A DNA stretch of 20,261 nt from UBA4844 sp050943255 (GCA_050943255.1 JBMNOV010000036.1:1-20261), one strand, 5' to 3'; counted from the stretch's first letter, positions 1-8,247 are shown. Translations and numbers: made by a program. The notes: generated from the letters alone by a model not told the origin.

Positions 1-47
1 CAAGATAACTCAACTATGAAGTTGTATCAAAGCCAGATAGTGAGCAA

Positions 48-119
48 AGTGGCTCACTTTTAAACTAGCATTAGTGGCTCAGTTTTTAATCAGCACAGTG
101 GTTCACTTTTTGGTTGACA
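48..119. mobile_element. Probable terminal repeats of an IS21-family element (one end only)
   Basis: Three copies of a 14-15 base unit, AGTGGYTCASTTTTT, start at 48, 73 and 97, with a period of 24-25 bases. The tract ends at a TTGACA at 114-119. Multiple short terminal repeats ending in CA are typical of IS21-family (istA/istB) elements; this is family knowledge. No transposase is in the window, so only an end is visible and the body would lie to the left. Directly after base 119 the sequence becomes FeoB coding sequence. This places the insertion or deletion junction there. Position 87-89 inside the repeats is a stop in the FeoB frame. Confidence 0.55.
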
Positions 120-1283
120 TTCGCACTCTGGATTACCATAACTGGGGCTAATTATCCCTCCCAGGTACTTGCTGATGGTCTATTCTGGATAGAAGAACAA
201 CTAACTAAATTATTCCTTGTTTGGGAAGCACCTTCCTGGTTACATGGGGTGTTAATCCTAGGAATGTACCGTACCCTGGCCTGGGTGATATCTGTTATGC
301 TTCCCCCCATGGCTATATTTTTCCCTTTATTCACCTTGCTGGAGGACTTGGGATATTTGCCCCGGGTAGCCTTCAATCTTGATAATCTTTTTCGCCGGGC
401 TGGAGCTCACGGTAAACAGTGCTTGACTATGTGTATGGGGTTTGGCTGTAATGCTGCCGGGGTTACTTCCTGCCGCATTATCAACTCCCCCCGCGAGCGG
501 TTAATAGCTATACTGACTAACACCTTCTCGGTCTGCAATGGCAGGTTCCCGACTTTAATCGTATTATCTACCATTTTGACAGGTAATCTGGTTAGCCACT
601 CATATAGCACTATCTTAGCTGCCCTGTTTGTAGCCTTTATAATAGTAATTGGCATAGTTTTGGCTTTACTAGTATCCTATTTTTTGTCTAAAACCGTTCT
701 AAAAGGTGTCCCCTCATTCTTTATATTGGAGCTTCCACCTTTTCGCAAACCACAAATAGGCCAGATTCTAATCCGCTCCCTGCTTGATCGAACCCTTTTT
801 GTGCTTTGGCGAGCAATATTAATTGCTGCACCTGCAGGAGCCCTAATCTGGATACTAGCAAATACCTTTATCAGTCATAATAGCCTGTTTACCTGCCTGA
901 TAAACTGGTTTAATCCTTTAGGCATGATTATGGGCATGGACGGCACTATCCTAATTGCTTTTTTATTAGGATTACCAGCTAACGAAATTGTTTTGCCCAT
1001 ACTTGTCATGGGTTATATGTCAACTGGTTCATTAGTAGAACTGGAAAGCTTAAGTACTTTACGAAATTTGTTAATGAACAATGGCTGGACTTGGTTAACT
1101 GGACTTTGCGTAATGTTATTTTCGCTGCTTCATTTCCCCTGTGGAACCACTATTTTCACCATTTTCAAAGAGACCGGCAGCATACGCTGGACAGCTTTAT
1201 CCGTCGTCATTCCTCTCACCCTGGGAATATTATTTACTATAATTGTTAACCAGGTCGGACAGCTTTTTATAAATTTGAGGTGA
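114..1283 (+). CDS. feoB: FeoB ferrous iron transporter, membrane part only; 5'-truncated, probable pseudogene
   Basis: This is the C-terminal membrane portion of FeoB, the GTP-driven Fe(II) importer of the cytoplasmic membrane. Visible are about eight hydrophobic segments, the first gate signature (LEDLGYLPRVAF, then MGFGCNAAGVTSCR) and the CNGRFPTL motif of the clostridial FeoB type. The second gate region (GLPANEIVLPIL) and the terminal HFPCGTT motif also follow. The whole N-terminal G domain (G1-G4) and the first helix are missing; full proteins are around 600 residues or more, while this frame has 389 codons. The only in-frame start is a TTG at 114 inside the presumed insertion-sequence end, without a ribosome binding site. 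A stop lies in frame at 87-89. I infer that an IS insertion or associated deletion removed the 5' half. Without its GTPase the protein is unlikely to transport iron. The 3' end is intact and sits 6 bases before the regulator gene. Confidence 0.85.
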   Translation: MTFALWITITGANYPSQVLADGLFWIEEQLTKLFLVWEAPSWLHGVLILGMYRTLAWVISVMLPPMAIFFPLFTLLEDLGYLPRVAFNLDNLFRRAGAHGKQCLTMCMGFGCNAAGVTSCRIINSPRERLIAILTNTFSVCNGRFPTLIVLSTILTGNLVSHSYSTILAALFVAFIIVIGIVLALLVSYFLSKTVLKGVPSFFILELPPFRKPQIGQILIRSLLDRTLFVLWRAILIAAPAGALIWILANTFISHNSLFTCLINWFNPLGMIMGMDGTILIAFLLGLPANEIVLPILVMGYMSTGSLVELESLSTLRNLLMNNGWTWLTGLCVMLFSLLHFPCGTTIFTIFKETGSIRWTALSVVIPLTLGILFTIIVNQVGQLFINLR

Positions 1284-1289
1284 TTATTG

Positions 1290-1763
1290 ATGAAAGAAAG
1301 CGGTTGTGAATTTCGTACTATTCGTGGTTATCAAATAAAACAACAAGAAACTAACCCGGTTACCGCCAGTATGGAAGATTACCTGGAAATGGTTTACCGC
1401 TTGGCCAGCAAGAATGGATATACTCGTATTGGTGATTTAGCTGCTGCACTTAATGTGCAACCTCCTTCAGCAAGCAAGATGGTTCAAAAACTAACAGATA
1501 TGGGTTATATGCATTTTAAAAAATATGGAATAATCGAATTGAGCGTAACCGGATATTCCTTGGGAAAGTACTTACTCCAAAGGCATGAGACCCTGGAGCA
1601 ATTTTTTAGTATATTGGGGGTAGATGAAGGACTGCTGGAAGAAACGGAAAAGATCGAACACTATATAACCCCGGAAACAGTTAAAAAGATTACCCTTCTG
1701 GTCAAATTCACGAAAAAAAACCCGGAATGGCTACGGGCCTTCAGGGAATTTCAAGATAGTTAG
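1290..1763 (+). CDS. MntR/DtxR-family metal-dependent transcriptional regulator
   Basis: A 157-residue DtxR-superfamily repressor that binds DNA when loaded with divalent metal. The winged helix-turn-helix spans about residues 28-90 (IGDLAAALNVQPPSASKMVQKL), followed by the dimerisation domain (RHETLEQFFSILGVDE). Aligned by eye to Bacillus MntR, all six metal ligands are present: D30, E33, H99, E120, E123 and H124. This set is MntR-like rather than DtxR/IdeR-like, where Met and Cys occupy two of the sites. It lacks the SH3-like third domain, as MntR does. I chose the ATG at 1290 over a TTG at 1287 because GAGGTGAT at 1277-1284 is correctly spaced. It sits directly behind feoB and probably regulated iron or manganese uptake. 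Its stop lies 4 bases from the stop of the convergent gene on the other strand. Confidence 0.85.
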   Translation: MKESGCEFRTIRGYQIKQQETNPVTASMEDYLEMVYRLASKNGYTRIGDLAAALNVQPPSASKMVQKLTDMGYMHFKKYGIIELSVTGYSLGKYLLQRHETLEQFFSILGVDEGLLEETEKIEHYITPETVKKITLLVKFTKKNPEWLRAFREFQDS

Positions 1764-1767
1764 AATA

Positions 1768-2892
1768 TTAAACAGCCAAGTTGAGCATCTCAGCTACCTG
1801 GGTCCAGCTTTCCCGCAAGGATTCTGTCCCCATCAAAGTTCCAATATGACCCCCATCAGTCAATATTTCGACAATGTCATCCGGGTCAGTGCTAATATGC
1901 TTTTTTAGGGCGAAGGCCTGGGGCGGGGGAGTAATATGATCTTTTTTCCCGGCCATTATAATAGCCGGACAAGTAATGTTGCTTAGGTCTACCCGCCTGC
2001 CATCAATTATTATCGAATTGGGCTTGGTTAAATTATTTTCCTGGAAAATATTTTTAATTACCTGCAGGTAAAACTTGCCTGGTAGCTTTTGGGTATATTC
2101 ATACCAATTTTCAAAGTACACAAAACGCTTGATTCCCTCCTCATCACCGGAATCAATCATCTTCCAAATCCGGTTATATTTGCGCACATAGTGTTCCTCT
2201 GCCTGCATATTCTTAAACCCCATAAGCATAAACTTTCCATCCATCAAACCGTTTCCCATAGCTACAAGTAGTTCAAAAAAGGCCAAAGGAAGCTGGGCAT
2301 AGTCGATTATGGCAGACGGAGCCGCCTCTACATCGATCGGAGCTGCTGATGTTATCAGGGTAGCAATTTTCTCCTGATATAATGAAGTATAAATACTTGC
2401 CTGCCAACCTCCCTGACATAATCCAGCAATATGAATTTTATGTACACCTGTCCGCTTACGTATTTCATCAACCGCTTCATTAGTAAGACGAATATAATCA
2501 TTTATTCCTAAATCTTTATACTCAAAGGTTGCTGATAACCATTCGGTTACATATACATCATAGTCAAAGCTTTGAAATACCCTTACCAGGCTCTGGGCTG
2601 GCGAATAATCTGCTAAATTAGAATGATGACCAGCCTGAGGCGGTAATATGAGAATTGGCCTACGAGCACTAACCGGTTTCTTCCCCACAAAATGCCTGAG
2701 TTTAAGGGTCTGGTGTTCATATATCACATTATTAGTTGTAGCCCAGGTAGGTTGAGGATAGTTAAATCTCATTGTTAACTCCATATATCTTTGTACCTTT
2801 TTAATATCAGGGATTAAAGACATATTCAACCTCATTATATCCTTGCAAAAATCCCAGAAGGGATTACTATTAGAATGTTGGGCTATCGACAT
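1768..2892 (-). CDS. PHA synthase / intracellular PHA depolymerase-like alpha/beta hydrolase
   Basis: A 374-residue alpha/beta-hydrolase with a cysteine nucleophile. The lipase-box variant GLCQGGW puts the cysteine at residue 159. Aspartate 318 is in GKKDHITPP and histidine 349 in DGGHIG, so the Cys-Asp-His triad of PHA synthases (PhaC) is complete. The length is close to class III PhaC (about 355). However, the strand-and-loop LPPQAGH and the stretch APIDVEAAPS also recall intracellular PHA depolymerases (PhaZ), which likewise use cysteine. No PhaE, PhaR or phasin gene is adjacent, so polymer synthesis cannot be concluded. The start is the ATG at 2892, placed after a GGGGGAG Shine-Dalgarno; a longer frame starting at 2910 lacks one. 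The gene follows the acyl-CoA ligase by 50 bases and probably shares its transcript, which suggests acyl-CoA or hydroxyacyl substrates. Confidence 0.72.
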   Translation of the reverse strand: MSIAQHSNSNPFWDFCKDIMRLNMSLIPDIKKVQRYMELTMRFNYPQPTWATTNNVIYEHQTLKLRHFVGKKPVSARRPILILPPQAGHHSNLADYSPAQSLVRVFQSFDYDVYVTEWLSATFEYKDLGINDYIRLTNEAVDEIRKRTGVHKIHIAGLCQGGWQASIYTSLYQEKIATLITSAAPIDVEAAPSAIIDYAQLPLAFFELLVAMGNGLMDGKFMLMGFKNMQAEEHYVRKYNRIWKMIDSGDEEGIKRFVYFENWYEYTQKLPGKFYLQVIKNIFQENNLTKPNSIIIDGRRVDLSNITCPAIIMAGKKDHITPPPQAFALKKHISTDPDDIVEILTDGGHIGTLMGTESLRESWTQVAEMLNLAV

Positions 2893-2942
2893 GGTTACTC
2901 CCCCATCCATTTAATGTTACTTCTTTGCTAAGATCTTCCCGC

Positions 2943-4700
2943 TTAAAATTTAATCGTCTGATCTATTATCCGATTATATATTTCCCTGGTTAAAGGAACA
3001 TAGTAATTGAGTTGTGGATCAAGGAAATACATTGGATCTTTAACTACATCTATATTAAAGCCTTCTTCTCGCCAAGACTTTTTCAGCTCATTTTCAGCCT
3101 GATCCCAATTTAAATTTTGGGTTATACGGATAAATATAGGACGAGCATGCTCTGGCATACGTTGATTTATATGTTTCGAAAATTCTGACCAGTTAAGGTT
3201 TTCACCTTCTAATAGTTTGAGAGAGGCCATTCCACAGCTTCCTTCTACCCAGGGAATTTTAACAGGATATACCAAGCATTCTTCGATACCGCCATAAAAC
3301 TTTTTTATTACGTCTGCCACCTGTATTGCTGATACAGTTATTCCCTTACAACGATAAGCATCCCCCAACCGTTCCACATATGATATGTAACCATTTTCAT
3401 GGAGTTGCATCAGATCACCAGTCTTAAAATACTGATCTCCTTGACCAAAAACGTTACGCAGTATACATAACTCAGTTGCTTCAGGATCATTAATATATCC
3501 CGGAAAACTATTCAGCTCATTTATCTCGCACAAGAGTAATCCAACTTCACCTGGCAAACATTTTTGTGCTCTTCCGTCTTCCTGATAAACTATTTTATCC
3601 TGGCTAAAATCATAGCGCACAACTTCACCTTGACGCCGACCATTCAAGCTTAAGTTCCCACACATTGAGGGAGTTTCTTCATAATTAATAAACAAGCCTA
3701 CCCCTTCAGTTGTAGCATAAGCTTCCATTATATGTTTCAGCCCAAAGCGCCGGCGAAATGACTCTATTAAGTCTGAACGCATACCATTGCTAATCATAAT
3801 CTCAAGTGGATTATCTATATCATCAGGTTTTTCCGGCTGATTATACAGATAACGGGCCATTTGTCCTACTGCAATTACAAAATTTGCATTATAAACACGC
3901 AATTCTTGCCAAAATCTTTGAACAGAAAAGTTTTCGCATAGCACCATCGTACTGCCTGAAATAATCATGCTACTATATGCTGCGATAAAACCACTATGAT
4001 AATAAAGAGGCAAACACATGTATTGTACAGTGTTCTCATTCAGAGAAGCAAAACAACTTAAAAAATGACCATGTTTCAACCATCTTTCCTGCTTAACTGC
4101 TACCGCTTTACGTAAACCGCTTTGCCCGGGGGTATATAAGTAAACCAACTGGTCTTTGCTGTTAATAGATGTTGTCGTAGATGGATTTTCGTCACTTGCT
4201 GATTTAACCAGCATATCTAAATCCAGCATTTTATCAGGAATACCATTTTCTTTTTTACCGGCCACATAGAATTTAGCTGGGGACTTTAGCCTGACCATTG
4301 TTATAGCCTCCAGGAAAATGTCTAAGCACTTATGCCCAACAATTATGGCCTTAGCTTCGCTAAGATTAATATCACGAGCAAGAACACCCCGGCGAATACC
4401 AGTATTAATCAAGGCAACAATTACTCCCAGTTTACTAAGCCCACTTACAAGCATTAGATATTCAGGACAATTTTCCATCAGCAAAGCAACTACATCGCCT
4501 TTTTTTAAACCTTGTTGCCGGAAATAGTTTGAATAACGATTACTCCAGCAATTTAGTTCCTTATAGGTAAATTTCCTATTCTTATAAGTCAGGGCTATTT
4601 TATCTGCACTCTGAACGGCTAACCGCTCCAATTCCATTCCCAGTGACCTAGGCTGTTCGCACTGTAAGTCTATTAATGCTTCCCAATGCTTATTATTCAA
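2943..4700 (-). CDS. FATP-type acyl-CoA synthetase (AMP-binding family), degenerate catalytic motifs
   Basis: A 585-residue member of the ANL superfamily, closest by eye to very-long-chain acyl-CoA synthetases/fatty acid transport proteins (FATP). C-terminal features include YVERLGDAYRCKG, ARPIFIRI and DPMYFLDP. Recognisable are the A5 motif YATTEG (residues 328-333), TGD (427-429) and R450 near the hinge. Odd points: the A3 phosphate loop reads YTPGQSGLRKAV (189-200) instead of YTSGTTGLPKAA. Also, where FATP proteins carry the A10 lysine (TGTFK), this protein reads DQAENEL (533-539), so the adenylation lysine appears absent. It may be impaired in acyl-adenylate formation or specialised. The start is a TTG at 4700 behind AAAGGGG at about 10 bases. 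It lies upstream of the PHA-type hydrolase in the same direction. Confidence 0.8.
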   Translation of the reverse strand: MNNKHWEALIDLQCEQPRSLGMELERLAVQSADKIALTYKNRKFTYKELNCWSNRYSNYFRQQGLKKGDVVALLMENCPEYLMLVSGLSKLGVIVALINTGIRRGVLARDINLSEAKAIIVGHKCLDIFLEAITMVRLKSPAKFYVAGKKENGIPDKMLDLDMLVKSASDENPSTTTSINSKDQLVYLYTPGQSGLRKAVAVKQERWLKHGHFLSCFASLNENTVQYMCLPLYYHSGFIAAYSSMIISGSTMVLCENFSVQRFWQELRVYNANFVIAVGQMARYLYNQPEKPDDIDNPLEIMISNGMRSDLIESFRRRFGLKHIMEAYATTEGVGLFINYEETPSMCGNLSLNGRRQGEVVRYDFSQDKIVYQEDGRAQKCLPGEVGLLLCEINELNSFPGYINDPEATELCILRNVFGQGDQYFKTGDLMQLHENGYISYVERLGDAYRCKGITVSAIQVADVIKKFYGGIEECLVYPVKIPWVEGSCGMASLKLLEGENLNWSEFSKHINQRMPEHARPIFIRITQNLNWDQAENELKKSWREEGFNIDVVKDPMYFLDPQLNYYVPLTREIYNRIIDQTIKF

Positions 4701-4707
4701 AACGGCT

Positions 4708-5001
4708 TTACCCCTTTCCAGAATTGCTCGCTGTTCTTTTATGAGCCAGTTTAGTTCTCATTACAACTAAAAAAGATTTATACTCCCCGTTTAACACGGC
4801 TTTTCTAGAAGCTTGGTTATCATTAATAATGCCAAAAACACCATTCTTCTTATATATACTATATATATCAACCAAACTATCATTATGAATATTATAATCA
4901 TATGTTAAACTATGGGGGAATAAATCCATACAATAATTAGCATAATTACCATATAGTATTACTATTTCTGTATTCGAAAGGCATTTCCTGCCTGTAACCA
5001 A
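4708..5001 (-). CDS. Unrecognised 97-codon ORF, doubtful
   Basis: An AT-rich frame between the TRAP operon terminator and the acyl-CoA ligase. It starts with TTG (5001) without a clear ribosome binding site, and I recognise no family. The product would be soluble, tyrosine- and asparagine-rich, with a basic end (KLAHKRTASNSGKG). In favour of it: its stop lies 7 bases before the ligase start, and the ligase ribosome binding site overlaps its last codons, as in coupled genes. Against it: composition resembling intergenic DNA, a weak start, and no domain. It may be the remnant of a longer gene or just the ligase leader. Confidence 0.3.
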   Translation of the reverse strand: MVTGRKCLSNTEIVILYGNYANYCMDLFPHSLTYDYNIHNDSLVDIYSIYKKNGVFGIINDNQASRKAVLNGEYKSFLVVMRTKLAHKRTASNSGKG

Positions 5002-5017
5002 TTCTTAATATGACAAA

Positions 5018-5042
5018 GGGGAAGGGTTTTACACCCTTCCCC
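5018..5042 (-). terminator. Intrinsic terminator-like hairpin after the TRAP operon
   Basis: A perfect 9-bp inverted repeat, GGGGAAGGG (5018-5026) and CCCTTCCCC (5034-5042), with a 7-base loop. On the minus strand the stem is followed by TTTG, a short T run. It lies 15 bases past the dctM stop codon. Confidence 0.7.
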
Positions 5043-5056
5043 CTGCTAAATTTATA

Positions 5057-6364
5057 TCACTTCAACATGTTAGGTAATATTGTCCCTATAGAAGGAAACA
5101 TTATTAAAATAGCTATACATACCACAACTGCTAATAAGAACGGCCATATACCACTAAAGATGGTTTCCAAAGATACATCTTTAGCAACCCCTTTAATGAT
5201 ATAGACATTCATTCCGACCGGCGGGGTTATAACTCCCATAGCAACAACTAAAACAACGATTACTCCAAACCAAATAGGATCATATCCGAGATTATTTACA
5301 ACTACCGGATAAAATATAGGGGTAGTTAGCAGAACTAAGGCCAAAGCATCAATAAAACAACCTAGCACAAAGTATATTAAAAGGATTAAAGCCATAACTA
5401 GGGCTGCGGGCAGTGCCAGCTCTCCGGCCCAACCTGCCAGCTCAGCTGGTAACCGGCTAATCGCCATAAAGCGTCCGAATATGACTGCTCCGGCAATTAG
5501 CAACATTATCATGGCAGTAGTCTTAGTAGTGTCCAATAAAGACTTTTTAAAACTTCCCCAGCTCAGGTTTTTACCTAGCATGGCCACTAGCAGAACTCCA
5601 GCTGCACCTACTGCACCCGCCTCGGTAGGAGTAAACCATCCCGCAAAAAGCCCTCCCATTGAAAGTGCAAAAACAGCTGTCACTTCGGCTAACCCACCTT
5701 TTAATGCCTTCCATCTTTCCAGCCAGGTCGCTTTTTCTCCTGCTGGTGCTAGATCTGGATTACGCCGAATAAGTATGACTATCGTTAACATGTAAAGGAA
5801 CATAAGCAGTATCCCTGGTATAATCCCCGCCATAAATAACGTACCTATCGAAAGCTGAGTAGCCATGCCATATACAATAAAGATAACACTAGGCGGGATG
5901 AGAACACCTAACACTCCTCCAGCCGCAACACTGGCAGTAGCCATAGAGTCATCATACTGGTACTTTTTCATTTCTGGTAGAGCTATAGCACCCATAGTAG
6001 CTGAAGTAGCTGTATTAGATCCACAAATAGCACCAAATATGGCACAGGCTGCCTGGGTGGCTATAGCTAATCCCCCGGGCCAATGTCCGACCATTTTATA
6101 AGCAAAAACATACAGCTTGGTACCAATACCCGAGTAATATGCCAGGAATCCCATCCATACGAACATAGCAATTACACTTAAACTATAGGATGAAAACGTC
6201 GCATAGATTTCCGTAGCTACCATACTTAGGGCCGTTGCTGGTGCAGTCAGCCAGGCAAAGCCAGCAAATCCTACCAGAGCCATAGCATAGGCAATAGGCA
6301 TACGCAAAAAAATTAGAACAAAAAAAGCTATTATCCCAATTAAACCAATAATTAATGGATTCAT
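5057..6364 (-). CDS. dctM: TRAP transporter large permease subunit DctM
   Basis: A 435-residue integral membrane protein of the DctM/SiaM family, the large subunit of a tripartite ATP-independent periplasmic (TRAP) transporter. It couples Na+ or H+ influx to solute uptake. Typical signatures are visible: an N-terminal helix ending FLRMPIAYAMALVGF, ACAIFGAICGSNTATSATMGAIALPEM, GVLIPPSVIFIVYG, a central PTEAGAVGAAG, and a C-terminal VITPPVGMNVYIIKG. About 11-12 hydrophobic helices and the length match the family. Its ATG overlaps the dctQ stop (ATGA), so the two are translationally coupled. It is the last gene of the operon and is followed by a hairpin terminator. Substrate specificity cannot be read from the permease. 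Confidence 0.95.
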   Translation of the reverse strand: MNPLIIGLIGIIAFFVLIFLRMPIAYAMALVGFAGFAWLTAPATALSMVATEIYATFSSYSLSVIAMFVWMGFLAYYSGIGTKLYVFAYKMVGHWPGGLAIATQAACAIFGAICGSNTATSATMGAIALPEMKKYQYDDSMATASVAAGGVLGVLIPPSVIFIVYGMATQLSIGTLFMAGIIPGILLMFLYMLTIVILIRRNPDLAPAGEKATWLERWKALKGGLAEVTAVFALSMGGLFAGWFTPTEAGAVGAAGVLLVAMLGKNLSWGSFKKSLLDTTKTTAMIMLLIAGAVIFGRFMAISRLPAELAGWAGELALPAALVMALILLIYFVLGCFIDALALVLLTTPIFYPVVVNNLGYDPIWFGVIVVLVVAMGVITPPVGMNVYIIKGVAKDVSLETIFSGIWPFLLAVVVCIAILIMFPSIGTILPNMLK

Positions 6365-6846
6365 CCTATTACCTTCTTTACTGAACTAATTACATTTAGT
6401 AACAAAACTAAGCAAATAACTACAAACCCCAATGTTATAGCATATACTACCGGAGAAAGTGGAACCAAGCTGGTGGTACTTACTAACCCATTTTCACTCA
6501 TACTGCGGGCTAATTGCCCCATTTGCCAGGAAGCCAGACTCCAGAAACCCAGAGCCAATAGGTTAACCAGAAGGGCAGCAACTTCACTAGACTTCTTGGA
6601 CATTTTATTAATCAGGTATTCTATAGCAATATGGCCATTTTGAAAAGCACAGTATGCTACTGCCAGCCCAATACTAATAGCACTTAAAATATTTACATAA
6701 TCTACTGTCCCCAATATAGGCTGCTTAAAAAGCACCCGAAGTATGATATTGCTTACCACTATTAACATAATCAGTACAATACCTAAGGCAGCTATTTTAT
6801 CCAGTAACCGGCTAATGTTTTCCACTATCCCGGCATAGTATTTCAT
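6361..6846 (-). CDS. dctQ: TRAP transporter small permease subunit DctQ
   Basis: A 161-residue membrane protein with four predicted helices, at about residues 18-38, 50-66, 87-107 and 130-152. This is the usual size and topology of DctQ, which pairs with DctM to form the TRAP membrane complex. The motif FKQPILGTVDYVNILSAISIGLAVAYC with GHIAIEYL is characteristic of the family. A Shine-Dalgarno AAGGGGG precedes the ATG. The gene starts 29 bases after dctP and overlaps dctM by 4 bases. Confidence 0.92.
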   Translation of the reverse strand: MKYYAGIVENISRLLDKIAALGIVLIMLIVVSNIILRVLFKQPILGTVDYVNILSAISIGLAVAYCAFQNGHIAIEYLINKMSKKSSEVAALLVNLLALGFWSLASWQMGQLARSMSENGLVSTTSLVPLSPVVYAITLGFVVICLVLLLNVISSVKKVIG

Positions 6847-6875
6847 ATATATAACCCCCTTGTAAAAACTAAGAT

Positions 6876-7979
6876 CTATTGGAATTGCTGGTTGTATCTT
6901 CCAGACAATTCTTTTACCAAGTCAAGGCTCTTTTGTCCATCAAATCCTAATTCGTTTATACGTTGTACATATTCCTCTTGTATAGGCTCTACTAACTTAA
7001 TCCAACGTTGAACTTCGTCTTCGGCAAGGTTTATAATTTCCATATTATTTTCCTTAATAGCCCCATTTAGGGCTTCTTCATTCTGTTTATCCCATAGCCC
7101 TATAGCAACATCAGTAAAAAATGCGGCAGTAACTTCTTCAATGGCTTTTTGGTTTTCGGGACTCAGGGAATTCCACTTATCCTTATTCATAGTTACATAA
7201 AACAATGTATTATAAAGGAAAGGAGTCCTGGTAATATACTGGGTAACTTCGGCCTGCCCCCACCCCTGTAATACTTCAATTGGTCCTAGATTACCCTTAA
7301 CCATACCTTTGGAGAGAGCATCATAAGCATCTGACTGGGGCATGGCAATAGGATTGGCTCCTAGGCATTCCAGGGTTTGGGCACTAAGACCAGTAGCCCT
7401 GATCTCCATTCCCTCTAAATCTTCCAGTTTCCGAATTGGTTTTTTAGTAAACAAGTCGCCTGGGCCAGTTGTTAAAACCATTAATAACTTGGTATCTTGG
7501 ATCTCCTTGGGATTAAGCTCTTGAATCCCCTCCCATGCTACCATACTGGCAACCTTGGAGTTGTTATAGACTATACCCGGAAGTTCAAATACTTCTGTTA
7601 TCGGGAATTGTCCTCTGGTATATGAAAAACAGGAAATACCAATATCAGCAATACCAGTTTTTACACCATTATAGATAGCATCAGCTTTTAATAAGGTCTC
7701 CCCTGGGTAGCTGGTTATTTTCACCTGGCCATTGGTAACCTGCTCAATTTCTTTAGCCCAGGGCTGTACCAGCTCTGTTTCTGCCGGGTGAGTACTAGGC
7801 CAAAAGTGAGCCAGCTTTAATTCTACTGTCTGCTGTCCCTGGCTGCCAGAACTTTCAGGCTGGGTTCCCTGCTTGCTGCACCCGGCTGCTGCTATAAGCA
7901 ACACTACCATCAATACAGCTAATACCTTCCGGCCTACTTGAACCCTGCCTTTTTCTTTCTTGGTCAACTTTCGTTTCAC
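6876..7979 (-). CDS. dctP: TRAP transporter solute-binding lipoprotein DctP
   Basis: A 367-residue extracytoplasmic substrate-binding protein of the DctP family. It has an unusually long basic N-region (17 residues), a hydrophobic core, and the lipobox AAGC with cysteine 34. It is therefore expected to be lipid-anchored outside the membrane, as in Gram-positive TRAP systems. The mature part starts with VELKLAHFWPSTHPAE. Arginine 194 in GMEIRATG corresponds to the arginine that binds the substrate carboxylate in this family, and is followed by AMPQSDAYDALSKGMVKG. A carboxylate substrate is likely, but which one cannot be told. The start is a GTG at 7979 after AAGGAGG. It is the first gene of dctPQM. 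The long leader upstream contains a terminator and a nested stem element that may control it. Confidence 0.93.
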   Translation of the reverse strand: MKRKLTKKEKGRVQVGRKVLAVLMVVLLIAAAGCSKQGTQPESSGSQGQQTVELKLAHFWPSTHPAETELVQPWAKEIEQVTNGQVKITSYPGETLLKADAIYNGVKTGIADIGISCFSYTRGQFPITEVFELPGIVYNNSKVASMVAWEGIQELNPKEIQDTKLLMVLTTGPGDLFTKKPIRKLEDLEGMEIRATGLSAQTLECLGANPIAMPQSDAYDALSKGMVKGNLGPIEVLQGWGQAEVTQYITRTPFLYNTLFYVTMNKDKWNSLSPENQKAIEEVTAAFFTDVAIGLWDKQNEEALNGAIKENNMEIINLAEDEVQRWIKLVEPIQEEYVQRINELGFDGQKSLDLVKELSGRYNQQFQ

Positions 7980-8011
7980 TTCTTCTCCTCCTTAATAATT
8001 CTTTTGTAAAT

Positions 8012-8032
8012 AAAAAAACTCCCGCAGGAGTT
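8012..8032 (-). terminator. Intrinsic terminator in the dctP leader
   Basis: On the minus strand AACTCC-TGCG-GGAGTT forms a 6-bp stem (8032-8017) followed by a run of Ts to 8012. It lies about 33 bases upstream of the dctP GTG start, inside the leader. It could end an upstream transcript or act as an attenuator of the TRAP operon. Confidence 0.65.
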
Positions 8033-8160
8033 GTTGCAGTGCAATATACCCCAATTGAATAAGGCATATTACACCTTTTCCTACCATACTAACCATGCTA
8101 CATTTATTTGGTTATTTTCCTACTAAATTTATAACGAAAATATATCCCCTTCTTTTAAAG

Positions 8161-8247
8161 AGAACGGCAAGATAAATAAAATAAGGTTCGAAGTTTCTCC
8201 ACGCAGAAAAGACGAACCTAAAATATACCTAGTTTTACTCCCGTTCT
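8161..8247 (-). promoter_or_regulatory. Nested stem element in the dctP leader; candidate structured RNA
   Basis: Three nested helices are visible. The outer pair is AGAACGG (8161-8167) with CCGTTCT (8241-8247). The middle pair is AGGTTCG (8184-8190) with CGAACCT (8213-8219). The inner pair is TTTCT (8194-8198) with AGAAA (8205-8209), closing a 6-base loop CCACGC. On the minus strand the middle hairpin is followed by a T-rich tract. With the terminator at 8012-8032 and the dctP start downstream, the order sensor-terminator-gene resembles a riboswitch leader. I recognise no known riboswitch class. Confidence 0.4.

Noticed and set aside
7855..8067. 70-codon minus-strand frame starting in the dctP leader
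   Set aside because: It has a weak ribosome binding site and passes through the terminator hairpin and the dctP signal peptide in another frame; a short leader peptide is possible but not supported.
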